DNA from: Synechococcus sp. BL107
GTDB taxonomy: Bacteria > Cyanobacteriota > Cyanobacteriia > PCC-6307 > Cyanobiaceae
Direction of reading: 5' to 3'
Length of the DNA: 64,000 bases
Assembly: GCF_000153805.1 (NCBI RefSeq)
Contig: NZ_DS022298.1
Coordinates: 1,802,827 to 1,866,826, forward strand
Made by a program: the position numbers and the translations under genes
Part shown: positions 19,333 through 29,998 of the stretch, piece by piece
How positions within the stretch are numbered: position 1 is the stretch's first letter
Layout: every line of letters begins with the position of its first letter
Notes under the pieces: model-generated
Told to the model about the DNA's origin: nothing
The model's database searches: none
Seen by the model: only the letters and a program-made list of their open reading frames with translations

Positions 19333-20064
19333 GTGCGCAGACCGGTGATCGCTGGCAACTGGAAGATGCACATGACCTGTGCCCAGGCCAGGGAGTTCAT
19401 GGCTGCCTTCCTACCGCTTGTGGCGGACATGCCAAACGACCGTGATCTGGTGTTAGCTCCACCGTTCACAGCCCTGTCCACCATGGCTGAGCTCTGCAAG
19501 AACAGTCCCGTTGCACTTTCCAGTCAGAACGTGCACTGGGAGGGTTCAGGAGCCTTCACCGGCGAAATCTCTCCATCCATGCTTAAGGAGCATGGGGTGA
19601 CCTACACCATCGTTGGACATAGCGAACCGCGGAAATATTTCAGTGAAAGTGACGAGCAAATCAACCACCGAGCCCGTTCGTCCCAGGCCAATGGTCTGAT
19701 TCCAATTGTCTGCGTGGGCGAGTCGGACGAGCAACGGGAGCGTGGTGAAGCGGAACGCGTGATTCGCCGGCAAATCGAGCAGGGGCTGGAAGGGCTCGAT
19801 GCCGATCTTCTGGTGGTGGCCTATGAGCCGATCTGGGCCATTGGCACTGGAAAAACCTGCGAAGCCGCTGAAGCGAATCGCATTTGCGGCTTGATCCGCA
19901 GCTGGGTGGGGTCCCCTGATCTCGTCATTCAATACGGCGGGTCTGTGAAGGGAGGCAACATTGACGAGCTCATGGGGATGAGTGATATCGATGGCGTTCT
20001 CGTGGGTGGCGCATCACTTCAACCCGATGGTTTCGCACGCATTGCCAACTACAACGTCGCTTAA
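19333..20064 (+). CDS. tpiA: Triosephosphate isomerase
   Basis: Interconverts glyceraldehyde 3-phosphate and dihydroxyacetone phosphate in the Calvin cycle and glycolysis. Catalytic residues are in place: Lys in AGNWKMH, His in VGHSEPR and Glu in [11 protein letters not shown], with the phosphate loop GGSVKGGN. I chose the GTG at 19333 because it gives the usual start [12 protein letters not shown] and has the ribosome site AAAGGA 8 bases before it; a TTG at 19315 would add six residues and sits before that ribosome site. The length of 243 residues is normal. The 3' end overlaps folP. Confidence 0.96.
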   Translation: MRRPVIAGNWKMHMTCAQAREFMAAFLPLVADMPNDRDLVLAPPFTALSTMAELCKNSPVALSSQNVHWEGSGAFTGEISPSMLKEHGVTYTIVGHSEPRKYFSESDEQINHRARSSQANGLIPIVCVGESDEQRERGEAERVIRRQIEQGLEGLDADLLVVAYEPIWAIGTGKTCEAAEANRICGLIRSWVGSPDLVIQYGGSVKGGNIDELMGMSDIDGVLVGGASLQPDGFARIANYNVA

Positions 20065-20887
20065 TTCCGCGCCCTGGCCGCCGGCCTGGCGAGCACGGAC
20101 CGCTGTGATGGGGGTGATCAACATCACCCCTGATTCCTTCAGCGATGGCGGTCGATTTTTAGAGTCGCAATACGCCGTCGAAGAAGCGCAGAGGCAACTC
20201 AAGCTTGGAGCTGATGTTCTTGACCTTGGCGCACAAAGCACGCGACCTGGTGCGGAGGAGGTAGGAGCCGAGGAAGAATGCCGCCGCCTCCTTCCCGCAC
20301 TCATTGCGATTCGGCGTCAGTGCCCAGAGGCACTGATCTCTGTGGATACATTTTTGGCACCGGTTGCCTCAGCTGCCCTCGAAGCAGGAGCGAACTGGGT
20401 GAACGATGTCAGCGGGGGGCGTCGAGATCCAGAGCTGCTTGACGTAGTCGCTCAAGCCCAATGTCCGGTTGTTTTGATGCACAGCCGAGGTAACAGCAAA
20501 ACCATGGATCAACTCACCGACTACCGGGATATCACCACCGACGTGCGGTCGGGATTGCAGCAATGCACCGAGGCTGCGCTTCAGGCGGGGGTGCAACCAT
20601 CGAAAATCATCTGGGATCCGGGCCTGGGTTTTGCCAAAACCCACGAGCAGAACCTGCAATTGCTGCGCGAACTCGAACAGCTCAATCAAGACGGCTTTCC
20701 GCTTTTACTCGGCCCATCCCGCAAACGCTTCATTGGGGATGTGCTCGATGAGCCAAGGCCCAAAGCCCGTCTATGGGGCACAGCTGCGGTGGCCTGCCGC
20801 TGCGCTCAGGCCAAAGCGGCGATTGTTCGTGTGCATGATGTGGGGCCAATCGCCCAAACGCTGCGCATGGCCTCTGCACTTTGGTGA
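20027..20887 (+). CDS. folP: Dihydropteroate synthase
   Basis: Condenses p-aminobenzoate with 6-hydroxymethyl-dihydropterin pyrophosphate in folate synthesis. Both family signatures are present: [18 protein letters not shown] near residue 27 and [15 protein letters not shown] near 65; further on are WVNDVSGG and the C-terminal GPSRKRFIG, with its phosphate-binding residues. The start is uncertain: ATG at 20027 lies inside the tpiA 3' end (38-base overlap) and TTG at 20042 is possible; both leave a short leader before the barrel. The length of about 286 residues is normal. Cotranscribed with tpiA. Confidence 0.92.
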   Translation: MVSHALPTTTSLNSAPWPPAWRARTAVMGVINITPDSFSDGGRFLESQYAVEEAQRQLKLGADVLDLGAQSTRPGAEEVGAEEECRRLLPALIAIRRQCPEALISVDTFLAPVASAALEAGANWVNDVSGGRRDPELLDVVAQAQCPVVLMHSRGNSKTMDQLTDYRDITTDVRSGLQQCTEAALQAGVQPSKIIWDPGLGFAKTHEQNLQLLRELEQLNQDGFPLLLGPSRKRFIGDVLDEPRPKARLWGTAAVACRCAQAKAAIVRVHDVGPIAQTLRMASALW

Positions 20888-21002
20888 TGAAAGTCGGGCG
20901 GGGGCTCGCTGCGACGCAACCAACACTCACCCTTCCGCTCTGAAAATTAAAAATAGATGGCATGCCACACCCATCAAAGGGATAGCTATAAATTTGGGTT
21001 AA

Positions 21003-21884
21003 AATCAGGTAAAATATGTTCAAAAAGGGTGTTCGATCCGGTTTACCGATAACCAATCAAACACCATTGCAACACTTCAGTCCATCATCAAAAGCCCATC
21101 CACCATCGAACATACCAAGCGTTCACAAAAAAAAGATTTAGATACATTATTCATCGTCGCAGGATGTGCTGGAGCCGGAAAGTCAACCATTATCCGGACA
21201 TCGCATCTCTTAAATTTACCCTTATTCGGCGATGACTTTCACCAAAAATTTCGAGAAACCTGCACAAGCCCAAATTTTGATGAATACAAAGGTTATTCTG
21301 ATGCAAAAAAATATGGATCGATCTTTCAGGCAAGACACATTGCAAGGCTAGAACGAGATTCATCACCACCAGACACCCTTCTGCTGCACATTGACCTCAA
21401 GGGAGTTGTGAAGAGGCTGGGATACGAAGCCGCAACACAGAGAGATAGGACGCGAATCGACAAAAGAATTACTACTCCCACACCATGCTCACAAATGATT
21501 GCGCCTGATATTTGCGATTTAATGGTATCAAGCTATCTCAAAAACCCCTTTTTCAAACGATTCAACAGAGTATTAATCAATACAATTCACACAAACTTTG
21601 AGAACAATTCTAAGCAATTATTCGAGAGACTCTTAACGCGTGGAAGCACAAACAAAGCCGCAAGCCAATGGAAAAATCTTGGGTTCAAATCCGCAAATCT
21701 AGCCTCACAGTTTCACAAAGAGGCGTACGACTCTTGGGAGCGCAATCTACATTTACTCAACCCAGAGAAGATGTTCATTACGAGCGTAAGCGATTCAGAC
21801 GAACTCTTCATTAATAACAAAATTATTTGCAAAAACTGGAAAGAGTGCATCAAACCTCAAATTCTGCAACATGCAGAGGCATAA
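21003..21884 (+). pseudogene. P-loop ATPase/kinase-like ORF without a normal start codon
   Basis: An open frame of 293 codons begins right after a TAA at 21000-21002. Near codon 55 it has a clean Walker A loop, GCAGAGKST (DNA 21162-21188), preceded by the hydrophobic strand LFIVA. The rest is helical and basic and resembles zeta-toxin or sulfotransferase-like P-loop proteins, without a match I can name. In this frame there is no ATG, GTG or TTG before the P-loop; the first is GTG at 21408, which would delete the ATP site. An ATG at 21016 opens in another frame and would join this frame by one extra base in, or a -1 slip on, the run of eight A at 21127-21134. It is AT-rich compared with folP and chlH. 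It may be broken, may use a rare start such as ATT, or may use slippage. Confidence 0.55.
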
Positions 21885-21965
21885 TCAAAAGCTTCCAAAC
21901 GCGAACCATTTTTAGGCTTAAAGTTGCAGAACTCACTCAATACAAACTAAAGGTGTGATTTAACT

Positions 21966-24900
21966 TCAGTCTGCAACGACTCCCTCAATTCGATCTTCGA
22001 CCTCTTGATAGAGCTCCTGAAGCTGTTCAATATTTTCATCTGAGGTTTCCCAATAACCACGACCATGCACCTCAAGCAGGGTTCCAACAATTTGACGAAA
22101 ACTATTTGGATTGAGCTCCAGGAGTCTCTTCCTCATCTCAGGATCATTGATGAACGTCTCGTTGGCCTCCTCATAAACAAAATTATCGACAGAGCCACTG
22201 GTAGCACTCCATCCCAGCGTGAAATTCAAACGTTTCGCCACTTCGCGAACACCCTCATAGCCAGAATTGAGCATCCCCTCGTACCACTTTGGGTTTAGAA
22301 GTTTGGTGCGTGAATCCAGACGGATTGTTTCGCTCAGCGAACGAACTTGGGCATTAGCAGTTGTGGTATCAGCGATATAACTCGTAGGAGCCTTGCCATC
22401 ATCGCGAAGGCCAGCAATTAATTTCGTGGGATCAGAATCGAAATAGTGGCTGACATCGGTGAGTGAGATTTCAGCTGAATCCAAGTTTTGAAACGTCACA
22501 TCGGCAGTTTTCATCACCGACTCAAAAACCTCCCGGTTCTGGTTCATCTCTCCAGGATTATCAGCATTGAAAGCGAATGTTTTACGAGAGAGATACATCT
22601 CTTGCAGCTCTCCTTCTTCTTCCCAGGTGCTGTTCTCAACTGCCAGGTTCACATTGGAGCTGTAGCTGCCGCTGGCGTTGGAAAACACACGGCAGGCAGC
22701 ATCCCGCAAACTTGTGCCTTCTTTCTCAGCCTGTTCAAGGGAATGCTTCCTAACAAAGTTTTGATCAAGCGGCTCATCAGCCTCAGCAGCCATCTTCACC
22801 GCCTGATCAATCAAGGCCATCTGATTAATAAACAAATCACGGAACACTCCTGAGCAATTCACCACCACATCGATACGTGGGCGACCCAATTCCTCTAAAG
22901 AAAGCAGCTCTAATTTGTTCACACGACCAACGGAGTCGGGCATCGGCTTCACCCCAACAAACCAGAGGATTTGAGCGAGGGATTCGCCATAGGTTTTGAT
23001 GTTGTCGGTCCCCCAAAGAACGCAAGCGATGGTTTCAGGCCAAGCACCTTGCTCTTCCCGTTGACGTTCGATCAGCTTGTCAACGACTCCTTTCGCTGCA
23101 GCAACCGCGGCACGCGTGGGAATGGCTTGAGGATCCAAAGCGTGGATATTTTTGCCACTGGGCAGAACCCCAGGATTGCGAATCGGATCTCCGCCCGGAC
23201 CGGGCAGAATGTATTCACCATCGAGAGCTTTCAACAAACTCTCCATTTCCATATCGGCACAAATTTGTTCTAGACAAAAGCGCAAGTAGCCAAACAATTT
23301 ATCGAGCTCAGTGGCATCAATCTGAGCAAAGTCCGAATTACAACAAGCCCTGAACCATGGAGATGGCAACTTAAAACCAAAGCGAGCAAGAAGGTCGTAG
23401 AACCAGCCAAAACTATTTCGCATACTCACGCGACCGTCCATTCCGGTGAGAGAGCGAACCATCGCTCCAACCGCAGCACGGGATGTCTCCGTGATCGTGC
23501 GGTTGAGTTCCACATCGGCGAGAACACCGTTGTCGTTGCCTTGATAGATATCTTCGATACTGCGGCCAATCGCCTCACCTAACAGACCAGGCAATGACCG
23601 CAGGCCATCTTCCTCGCGTTCCAAGGCGGCAATACTGACCAATGTGGCGATCGCTTCTTCAGCCGTAGGAGGTCGTCCAATCGTGTGCAAACCACAGGGC
23701 AACAAACGACTTTCGATCTCCATCAACTGCCGATAAACGGCTCCAACCAAAGCGTCACGCCCCTCGAGATCAATCGATCCGGCATCTCCCTCAGGTAAGT
23801 CGACGTCTTTATCGAGATTGCATTGTCGCGCCGTTTCCACAATCGTGTTGACGATTTGAACGCCACGGCCTCCTTCACGCAGTTGCTGGTAGGAGCCAAC
23901 AAGCTCCCCCAGCTCCTTCAGCCCCTTGTACAGGCCAGCATTTTCTGCCGGAGGCGTGAGGTAGCTAATGGTGGAGGCATACCCACGACGCTTCGCGATT
24001 GTTGCTTCAGATGGATTATTGGCGGCGTAGTAGTAGAGGTTGGGGAGAGCACCAATTAACGAATCCGGGTAACAGGTTTCACTCATGCCCATTTGTTTTC
24101 CAGGCATGAACTCCAGCGAGCCATGGGTGCCGAAGTGGAGGACGGCATCCGCTTTCCAAATTTTTTGGAGATAGGTGTAGTAAGCAGCAAACCCATGGTG
24201 GGGGCTTGCACTTCGGGAGTACAGCAGGCGCATCGGGTCGCCTTCGTAGCCAAAGGTGGGCTGGACACCAACAAAAACATTGCCGAAATGGCGACCAAAC
24301 ACCAACAGGTTTTGTCCATCGCTATTGAGATTTCCTGGCGGCTTGCCCCAGTTCTCCTCAAGACGGGTCGAGTAGGGCGTGAGGCGCTCGTATTCTTCGA
24401 CGCTCATCCGATGCGCAATGGATAACTCGGGAGATCCCTGCATGGCCTCTGGATCGTTAATTACAGCCTCAAGAAGCGCTTTCGGTGAACTCGGCAGGTT
24501 CTGCACGTCGTATCCCTTGGCCTTCATCTCCTGCATCACGCGATAGATCGAGCCAAAAACGTCGAGATAAGCAGCGGTACCAACGTTGCCCTTATCAGGA
24601 GGGAAGCTGAAAACGGTGATAGCGAGTTTCTTATCGACCCGGGGTTTAGTCCGCAATGAGGACCAACGAATCGCCCGTTCAGCAATCGCATCGATGCGAT
24701 CTTGAAGGGTGTGAGCCTTACCAGTCGCGTCATCCCGACCCGACAGCACGATGGGCTCGATCGCACCATCCAGCTCAGGAATGGCAATCTGAAGAGCCAC
24801 CTGCACCGGATGCAAGCCGAGGTCGCTGCCCTCCCATTCCTGGGTGGTTTGGAACACCAACGGCAACGCCACCATGTAGGGGCGATTGAGCTTCTTCAGA

Positions 24901-25976
24901 GACTCAATCGCCTTGGGGTGATCCTGACGAGCGGGTCCCCCGACAAGCGCGAATCCCGTTAGGGACACAATCCCATCCACCAAGGACTGCTCTGGATTGA
25001 GCGGGTCGTAGAAAAAAGCGTTAACTGGTTTTGAAAAGTCCAATCCACCACAGAAGATCGGAATCACCCGAGCACCGCGGTACTCCAATTCTTGGATCGT
25101 GGCGACGTAGTGGGCATCGTCTCCCGTCACGATGTGGCTGCGTTGCAACACCAAGCCAATCAGCGGACCATTTCTGGCCTGTTCCGATAAATCGGTGCGG
25201 CTTGCGTTCCAATTCAGGTATTCCTTGAGATCTTCAAACATCGATGGAGCCAAGGGATGCCAGATCCCGAGATCTGGAAACACCTCTGGTTCCGCCACTT
25301 GAATCGCTGCACGCTCTTCACCCTCAGCGGGGGGGAAGACGTATTTATCCGCCAGCATCAGCAGGAAATTCCGGAGATTGTCCGGGGTTCCTCCAAGCCA
25401 ATACTGGAAGCTGAGCATGAAGCTGCGAGCATCCTGGGCTTTTTCCACCGGCAGGTATTTGAGAACCGTTGGAAGTGTGTTCAGCAGCTTGAGCATGGCG
25501 TCTTGAAATCCAGCCCCACCGGATTCCTTTCGCTTTTTCATGAAGCCGGCAATCGCACTTTTGCTCTGGCCGAGCTGCGCCATCGAGAAGCTGCCGAGCT
25601 TGTTCAGCCGCATCACCTCTGGCATCGAGGGGAAGACAACGGCTGCTTTTAAACGATCGCGGTGGGGGGCAACGGCATCGACCACTTTTTGGGCCAAATC
25701 TTCGATAAAAATCAGCGAAGCAATAAAAACGTCTGCCTCAGCTACATCGGCACAAAAATCGGCGTAATTGTCGTCATCACGCAACTCTTCGATGAGATAC
25801 CCGCTCAACTCGATCCCGAGCTCAGCGCCGGCGGCGTTTAACGCATTGGCGGCTTGGGTCAGTGCGTTTTGGTACTGGGGCTCCAGCACCACGTACACCG
25901 CCTTCATCACTGACTTGTGGCTTTGACCTTCAACAGGGGCTACCCGGCGATCTGCGGAGCGGACCTGCGTGAACAT
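21966..25976 (-). CDS. chlH: Magnesium chelatase subunit H
   Basis: A 1336-residue protoporphyrin-binding subunit of Mg-chelatase, which inserts Mg2+ into protoporphyrin IX with ChlI and ChlD at the first step specific to chlorophyll. It shows the CobN/ChlH architecture: the N-terminal DUF3479 region ([19 protein letters not shown]) followed by the long CobN-like catalytic part with [15 protein letters not shown] near residue 620 and [11 protein letters not shown] near 1040. The length is typical of cyanobacterial ChlH. It is divergent from dapB with about 126 bases between the starts. Confidence 0.98.
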   Translation of the reverse strand: MFTQVRSADRRVAPVEGQSHKSVMKAVYVVLEPQYQNALTQAANALNAAGAELGIELSGYLIEELRDDDNYADFCADVAEADVFIASLIFIEDLAQKVVDAVAPHRDRLKAAVVFPSMPEVMRLNKLGSFSMAQLGQSKSAIAGFMKKRKESGGAGFQDAMLKLLNTLPTVLKYLPVEKAQDARSFMLSFQYWLGGTPDNLRNFLLMLADKYVFPPAEGEERAAIQVAEPEVFPDLGIWHPLAPSMFEDLKEYLNWNASRTDLSEQARNGPLIGLVLQRSHIVTGDDAHYVATIQELEYRGARVIPIFCGGLDFSKPVNAFFYDPLNPEQSLVDGIVSLTGFALVGGPARQDHPKAIESLKKLNRPYMVALPLVFQTTQEWEGSDLGLHPVQVALQIAIPELDGAIEPIVLSGRDDATGKAHTLQDRIDAIAERAIRWSSLRTKPRVDKKLAITVFSFPPDKGNVGTAAYLDVFGSIYRVMQEMKAKGYDVQNLPSSPKALLEAVINDPEAMQGSPELSIAHRMSVEEYERLTPYSTRLEENWGKPPGNLNSDGQNLLVFGRHFGNVFVGVQPTFGYEGDPMRLLYSRSASPHHGFAAYYTYLQKIWKADAVLHFGTHGSLEFMPGKQMGMSETCYPDSLIGALPNLYYYAANNPSEATIAKRRGYASTISYLTPPAENAGLYKGLKELGELVGSYQQLREGGRGVQIVNTIVETARQCNLDKDVDLPEGDAGSIDLEGRDALVGAVYRQLMEIESRLLPCGLHTIGRPPTAEEAIATLVSIAALEREEDGLRSLPGLLGEAIGRSIEDIYQGNDNGVLADVELNRTITETSRAAVGAMVRSLTGMDGRVSMRNSFGWFYDLLARFGFKLPSPWFRACCNSDFAQIDATELDKLFGYLRFCLEQICADMEMESLLKALDGEYILPGPGGDPIRNPGVLPSGKNIHALDPQAIPTRAAVAAAKGVVDKLIERQREEQGAWPETIACVLWGTDNIKTYGESLAQILWFVGVKPMPDSVGRVNKLELLSLEELGRPRIDVVVNCSGVFRDLFINQMALIDQAVKMAAEADEPLDQNFVRKHSLEQAEKEGTSLRDAACRVFSNASGSYSSNVNLAVENSTWEEEGELQEMYLSRKTFAFNADNPGEMNQNREVFESVMKTADVTFQNLDSAEISLTDVSHYFDSDPTKLIAGLRDDGKAPTSYIADTTTANAQVRSLSETIRLDSRTKLLNPKWYEGMLNSGYEGVREVAKRLNFTLGWSATSGSVDNFVYEEANETFINDPEMRKRLLELNPNSFRQIVGTLLEVHGRGYWETSDENIEQLQELYQEVEDRIEGVVAD

Positions 25977-26102
25977 CTGAGCACTGTGAACGATGTTAAG
26001 AACCTAAACGTGACTTCCATCGAGAGCTTGAAAAGTATCGATTGGTTGCGATTGGTCTTCACCCATGCGGGCCCATAGGCTTTGGGTGTTCGCGCCGCTT
26101 CG

Positions 26103-26936
26103 ATGTCCTCTCCAATTCCTGTTGTTGTTGCGGGAGCTCTTGGCCGCATGGGCGCAGAAGTCATCAGGGCCGTGCTGAATGCTGAGGACTGCCAGTTGGT
26201 GGGTGCGATCGACAACACCCCTGGGAAGGAGGGGGTTGATGTTGGGCTAGAGCTTGGAATCAAAGAACTCGAGGTCGCCGTCACAGCCGATTTCGAAGGT
26301 TGCCTTTGTGCCGTAAGCCAATCGGTACGGAATTCCAACCAAAGCGCTGTGTTGGTGGACTTCACCCATCCTTCTGTGGTGTTTGATCACACCAGAGCTG
26401 CAATCGCCTACGGCGTGCATCCCGTGATTGGCACAACAGGTCTCAGCCCAACGCAACTGAACGATCTCACCGAATTTTCAGCCAAAGCTTCGATTGGAGG
26501 GGCAGTGATTCCCAATTTCTCCGTGGGGATGGTGCTCTTGCAGCAAGCTGCGGCGGCAGCGGCCCGCTTCTATGACCACGCCGAGCTAACCGAGCTTCAT
26601 CACAACCGCAAAGCGGATGCTCCGAGTGGCACCTGCATCAAAACAGCCGAACTCATGGAAGAGGTCAAACAAAGCTTCAACCCAGCGGAGGTGGATGAGC
26701 ATGAATCGCTGCAAGGTTCACGGGGAGGAGTTCGGGACAGCGGACTCCGTCTGCATTCCCTCCGTTTACCAGGACTGGTGGCCCACCAAGAAGTGATGTT
26801 TGGCGCCCCAGGCGAGACCTATACCCTTCGCCACGACACGATTGATCGCTCGGCGTACATGCCAGGCGTTTTGCTCACCGTGCGAAAAGTTGGCTCCCTC
26901 CAACAACTGGTCTATGGCCTGGAAAGGCTGATTTGA
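26103..26936 (+). CDS. dapB: 4-hydroxy-tetrahydrodipicolinate reductase
   Basis: Reduces the cyclic product of DapA with NAD(P)H in lysine and diaminopimelate synthesis. The N-terminal Rossmann loop reads [12 protein letters not shown], the GTTGLS motif follows near residue 117, and the catalytic stretch [14 protein letters not shown] (His pair and Lys) is complete. ATG at 26103 (MSSPIPV) begins just before the first strand; the frame is open 7 codons further up but adds nothing recognisable. The length of 277 residues is normal. Confidence 0.96.
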   Translation: MSSPIPVVVAGALGRMGAEVIRAVLNAEDCQLVGAIDNTPGKEGVDVGLELGIKELEVAVTADFEGCLCAVSQSVRNSNQSAVLVDFTHPSVVFDHTRAAIAYGVHPVIGTTGLSPTQLNDLTEFSAKASIGGAVIPNFSVGMVLLQQAAAAAARFYDHAELTELHHNRKADAPSGTCIKTAELMEEVKQSFNPAEVDEHESLQGSRGGVRDSGLRLHSLRLPGLVAHQEVMFGAPGETYTLRHDTIDRSAYMPGVLLTVRKVGSLQQLVYGLERLI

Positions 26937-26946
26937 AACAAGACTG

Positions 26947-27606
26947 ATGCTGATTCCGCTCCGTCCTGGTGAACTGCAGCGGCTGATTCCAGCCGTCGCT
27001 ACAGCAGGCCAATTTCGTTTTTCCCTTGGCTCACCTCAAGAGATCCTGCAACGGGTGATGGTGGCCGCGATTGGTGGCGTGATCACATTGCTGATTAGCC
27101 AAAGTCAAATGTCGAGCCGTTGGGGGCCCTTTTGGCTCGTGGCGGGCGTGGTTTTTTTGCTCTACATCCTTTGGGGTCCGATTCTTCAGGCAGGGCAGCG
27201 CAATGCCACGTTGCGCCGCTATCCCTCCGCGGCACTTTTTGAAGGGGAGGTCGCCAAAGTCATCACGCGCGAACGCGTCGAAAACCGCCATGAGCAGGCC
27301 GATAGTCGCGGAAAACTGGAGTTGATCGAGAATCGACGCACCTGGATGCTGTTGGAGCTCGAAGACGAGGATGGCTACTTAGGCCGGGTGGCTTTTCCAA
27401 TGGAGAAAAGCCACAAAACGATTCGAGAAGGAACGGTAATTCGCTGTTTGGTTTTAAGCGAGCGGAAAGATTTTTCGCGGATTGGAGCGCTCAGCGACGC
27501 GTGGATCCCAGGATTGCGGCTGTGGGTTGGGGAGTACCCCTATCTGCTGAGGCCAGCCTTTGAAGAGCTTTGCCGACTTCGTATATCCAGGGCGGCCAAA
27601 AATTGA
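26947..27606 (+). CDS. Conserved membrane protein of unknown function
   Basis: A 219-residue protein with two hydrophobic helices at about residues 36-54 and 58-77 and a soluble C-terminal part rich in charged residues. The sequence type (QRLIPAVATAGQF at the start, PMEKSHKTIREGT and the WIPGLRLWVGEYPYL close) recurs in cyanobacteria and plant plastids in my recollection, but no function is attached. It starts 10 bases after dapB and is probably cotranscribed with it. Confidence 0.65.
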   Translation: MLIPLRPGELQRLIPAVATAGQFRFSLGSPQEILQRVMVAAIGGVITLLISQSQMSSRWGPFWLVAGVVFLLYILWGPILQAGQRNATLRRYPSAALFEGEVAKVITRERVENRHEQADSRGKLELIENRRTWMLLELEDEDGYLGRVAFPMEKSHKTIREGTVIRCLVLSERKDFSRIGALSDAWIPGLRLWVGEYPYLLRPAFEELCRLRISRAAKN

Positions 27607-27663
27607 GCGGTTTGTAACGATTCCGCAAAGTTGGTTTACACTTCTTCGCAAAGACGCCTTCGG

Positions 27664-27921
27664 ATGTCCATGACTCAATCCACTCCTTCATCACCAGTGA
27701 TCCGTGGCGCCACCGTCACCACCGAAGATGGCGGCCGTCTCAATGCTTTCGCAGCAGAGCCCCGTATGGAAGTTGTTGAAGCAACACAGGGCTGGGGCTT
27801 TCACGATCGTGCCGAGAAGCTGAACGGGCGTCTCGCCATGCTCGGCTTCATCGCACTGATGGCAACTGAGATCGCCATGGGTGGCGAAGCTTTCACCCAC
27901 GGTTTGCTCGGCCTCGGCTGA
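27664..27921 (+). CDS. hli: High-light-inducible protein (one-helix chlorophyll-binding)
   Basis: An 85-residue thylakoid protein of the Hlip/SCP group, which binds chlorophyll and carotenoid and protects photosystems during light stress and assembly. The single helix carries the chlorophyll-binding motif [20 protein letters not shown] (Glu, Asn-Gly-Arg, Met) at about residues 52-71. The N-terminus is longer than in the smallest Hlips. Two ATGs lie two codons apart (27664, 27670). A hairpin terminator follows the stop within 25 bases, so the gene is probably a single-gene transcript, as expected for a stress-induced hli. Confidence 0.92.
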   Translation: MSMTQSTPSSPVIRGATVTTEDGGRLNAFAAEPRMEVVEATQGWGFHDRAEKLNGRLAMLGFIALMATEIAMGGEAFTHGLLGLG

Positions 27922-27942
27922 TTCTCACGGTTAACCGGCATG

Positions 27943-27974
27943 ACTCGCCACACTCTTGTGATGGCGAGTTTTTT
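27943..27974 (+). terminator. Terminator of the hli gene
   Basis: The stem ACTCGCCA/TGGCGAGT plus CAC/GTG, with one bulged base and a 4-base loop, is followed by six T. It covers the ATG codons at 27940 and 27961 that could otherwise be starts of the next gene. Confidence 0.82.
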
Positions 27975-27975
27975 A

Positions 27976-29109
27976 TTGGAAACCCATGTCATGGGAGCCG
28001 GTCCGACCGGTTGCATGGTGGCCTTGGCCTTAGCGCAACAAAACCAACGCGTGGTTTTGTTTGACCCTCAAGCCTTTGACGCACTGACATCTCGTAGTCG
28101 TGCCTATGCCATCACCCATTCAAGCCGGCGACTCATGCAGAGCTTGGGTCTTTGGGATGAACTCCAAAAGGATTTGGTGGCCTTCGAACAGCTTGACCTC
28201 CGCGATCTTGCGGCAGGTCGTCAGGTGATTTTCGTTGCAGAGGATTTGGCGAAGAAAAACCGCGGCCATCGCGGGATCGGATGGATCCTTGACCACCGAC
28301 CATTGATGACTGTTCTGTTGCGCAAGCTTCAACAGTCAGGGCTCGTTGAGATGCATCTTGGTGGCGAGGCCGCTCCGATACCGAGCCCCGACAGCCTTGT
28401 TATTGCAGCCGATGGACCGTCATCTCCAACACGAAAAAGCTGGGGTATTCACTGTTGGCAGCACCGCTACCGCCAGGGATGCTTAACCGCCAAGGTGGTT
28501 CTTCGAGGTATCCAAGCCAATCAGGCCTGCGAATTATTTCGGCCTGAAGGTCCGCTGGCCGTCTTACCGCTTGGCAACGACCACTTCCAAGTGGTTTGGA
28601 GCGCACCGATGGAGCGCTGCCAAGAGCGCTGCGCGTTAGCTCCAAGCGAGTTTCTGGACCAACTGGCTGGGATTTTGCCCCAGGGGATCGATCCAGACCT
28701 TCTTTTGGATCAACCGAAGGCCTTTCCCCAACAATGGATGCTGGCGCATCGTCTCAGCCGAGGTCGAGGTGTTTTGATCGGAGAGGCTGGGCATCGCTGT
28801 CACCCGGTGGGTGGACAAGGCTTAAACCTCTGTTGGCGAGATGTGGATGTTTTGGTGAGATCGGTGCAAAAAGGCGGTTCCGCCAAGCGGATCGCAGCCC
28901 GCTACGGACGTCAACGCTGGATCGACCTGATCTTGGTTGGTTCTGCCACCGACTTACTGGTGCGATGTTTCTCGAATCGCATCAGCCTGCTTGTTGGTCT
29001 TAGGCGGATCGCCTTGCAATTGCTGAAGCACAGTGTTGGCTTGCGCCAACTCAGCCTCCGGGCCATGACCGATGGCCCCCTGCAAATCGGGCGAGCGTTG
29101 CCAGACTGA
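27976..29109 (+). CDS. UbiH/COQ6-like FAD monooxygenase
   Basis: About 377 residues, a class A flavin monooxygenase. FAD contacts are THVMGAGPTGCMVALALA at the N-terminus, IAADGPSSPTRK in the middle (DG motif) and GEAGHRCHPVGGQGLNL near residue 265; the usual GDA/S start of the last motif is GE here, a conservative change. In cyanobacteria UbiH-like enzymes are candidates for a hydroxylation step of quinone or other ring compounds; the substrate is not shown. Start: ATGs at 27940 and 27961 lie in the hli terminator hairpin, so the TTG at 27976 directly after the T run is preferred, with ATG 27961 as an alternative. Confidence 0.8.
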   Translation: METHVMGAGPTGCMVALALAQQNQRVVLFDPQAFDALTSRSRAYAITHSSRRLMQSLGLWDELQKDLVAFEQLDLRDLAAGRQVIFVAEDLAKKNRGHRGIGWILDHRPLMTVLLRKLQQSGLVEMHLGGEAAPIPSPDSLVIAADGPSSPTRKSWGIHCWQHRYRQGCLTAKVVLRGIQANQACELFRPEGPLAVLPLGNDHFQVVWSAPMERCQERCALAPSEFLDQLAGILPQGIDPDLLLDQPKAFPQQWMLAHRLSRGRGVLIGEAGHRCHPVGGQGLNLCWRDVDVLVRSVQKGGSAKRIAARYGRQRWIDLILVGSATDLLVRCFSNRISLLVGLRRIALQLLKHSVGLRQLSLRAMTDGPLQIGRALPD

Positions 29110-29128
29110 CCTGTGAAGCGGGGTCGCC

Positions 29129-29341
29129 ATGGTGATGTGCAGCCATCCACAGCCATCCGCAGCAGAGGAACTCGAGCAGTTTTTATTGCGGCGTGTTGGA
29201 TTAAGCCTGAACGCCCTGCAGCTGGGATTGCGTCAGGCAGAGCTTGAACAAGCTCCCTTACCGATTGTTTTGTGGAGCTTCGGGTTACTCAACTTGGAGC
29301 AACTCCAAACGGTGCTGGATTGGCAGGATGCTCAGTCGTAG
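29129..29341 (+). CDS. DUF2949 family small protein
   Basis: A 70-residue soluble protein. [35 protein letters not shown] and [13 protein letters not shown] match DUF2949, a small cyanobacterial helical family of unknown role. Two ATGs (29129, 29135) are close together. It starts 19 bases after the monooxygenase stop and its end overlaps the convergent apt gene by 10 bases. Confidence 0.65.
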   Translation: MVMCSHPQPSAAEELEQFLLRRVGLSLNALQLGLRQAELEQAPLPIVLWSFGLLNLEQLQTVLDWQDAQS

Positions 29342-29859
29342 GCCAGTAATGATTCAACGGGTTGGTCCTGGGGCAACACAGTCCTGCCACCAAGCCCCTT
29401 GAGTTCGATCACAAACGTAAATCCCACCAAACGTCCACCGGCCAGGGTGACCAACTGAGCGGTTGCAGCAGCCGTGCCGCCCGTAGCGAGTAGGTCGTCC
29501 ACCACCAACACCCTCGGTTGGGCTGCCAGTGCGTCGGCCTGAATTTCAAGCCGGTCGCTGCCGTACTCCAACGAATAATCAATTCCCACCACTTCGCCGG
29601 GCAACTTGCCGGGCTTACGAACCGGCACAAAGCCAAGGCCACACTGATGGGCGAGGGGAGCACCGACGATGAACCCCCGGGATTCGATCCCGACAATCAA
29701 ATCCGGACGAGTTTGCTCACACACCAGGGAAAGCTGGCGGATCACCTCCGCGACAGCTTCAGGGGAACGCAGCATCGGATTGATGTCTCGAAACAGAATC
29801 CCAGGCTTGGGAAAATCTGGAATCGTCCGGATATGAGAAGCAAAATCGACCAAAGACAT
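29332..29859 (-). CDS. apt: Adenine phosphoribosyltransferase
   Basis: Salvages adenine to AMP using PRPP. A 175-residue protein with the APRT opening [17 protein letters not shown], the substrate loop GIESRGFI, and the PRPP-binding motif [14 protein letters not shown] near residue 115. The 5' end faces the left boundary of the genomic island, about 40 bases from the first direct repeat, so the insertion lies in or near the apt promoter. Confidence 0.96.
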   Translation of the reverse strand: MSLVDFASHIRTIPDFPKPGILFRDINPMLRSPEAVAEVIRQLSLVCEQTRPDLIVGIESRGFIVGAPLAHQCGLGFVPVRKPGKLPGEVVGIDYSLEYGSDRLEIQADALAAQPRVLVVDDLLATGGTAAATAQLVTLAGGRLVGFTFVIELKGLGGRTVLPQDQPVESLLAYD

Positions 29860-29897
29860 TGCAGTGACTGACTAGAGGGGGTTTTGAGGAGAGGTGT

Positions 29898-29920
29898 AAA
29901 AAGACACCTATAAAGACACC
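29898..29920 (+). repeat. Left island direct repeat (candidate attL)
   Basis: A 23-bp sequence starting AAAAAGACACC and ending AAAGACACC recurs at 39593-39615 in the same orientation with one mismatch (C to T at the eighth base). The left copy lies between apt and the oxidase gene; the right copy lies just upstream of the integrase gene. A third AAAAAGACACC unit follows at about 29923-29933. The pair brackets all the accessory genes, as expected for recombination sites or flanking integrase-binding arms. Confidence 0.75.
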
Positions 29921-29998
29921 GCAAAAAGACACCTGTGTTTACGCACTCTCTCAGGCCACTTGTTCAAAAAACGAGGTCTTGCCTTTTATTTGGGAAAG

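Noticed and set aside
29882-29945. CRISPR-like short repeats near apt
   Set aside because: Only three imperfect 9-12 base units in tandem with no spacers of fixed length and no cas genes; better read as integrase sites.
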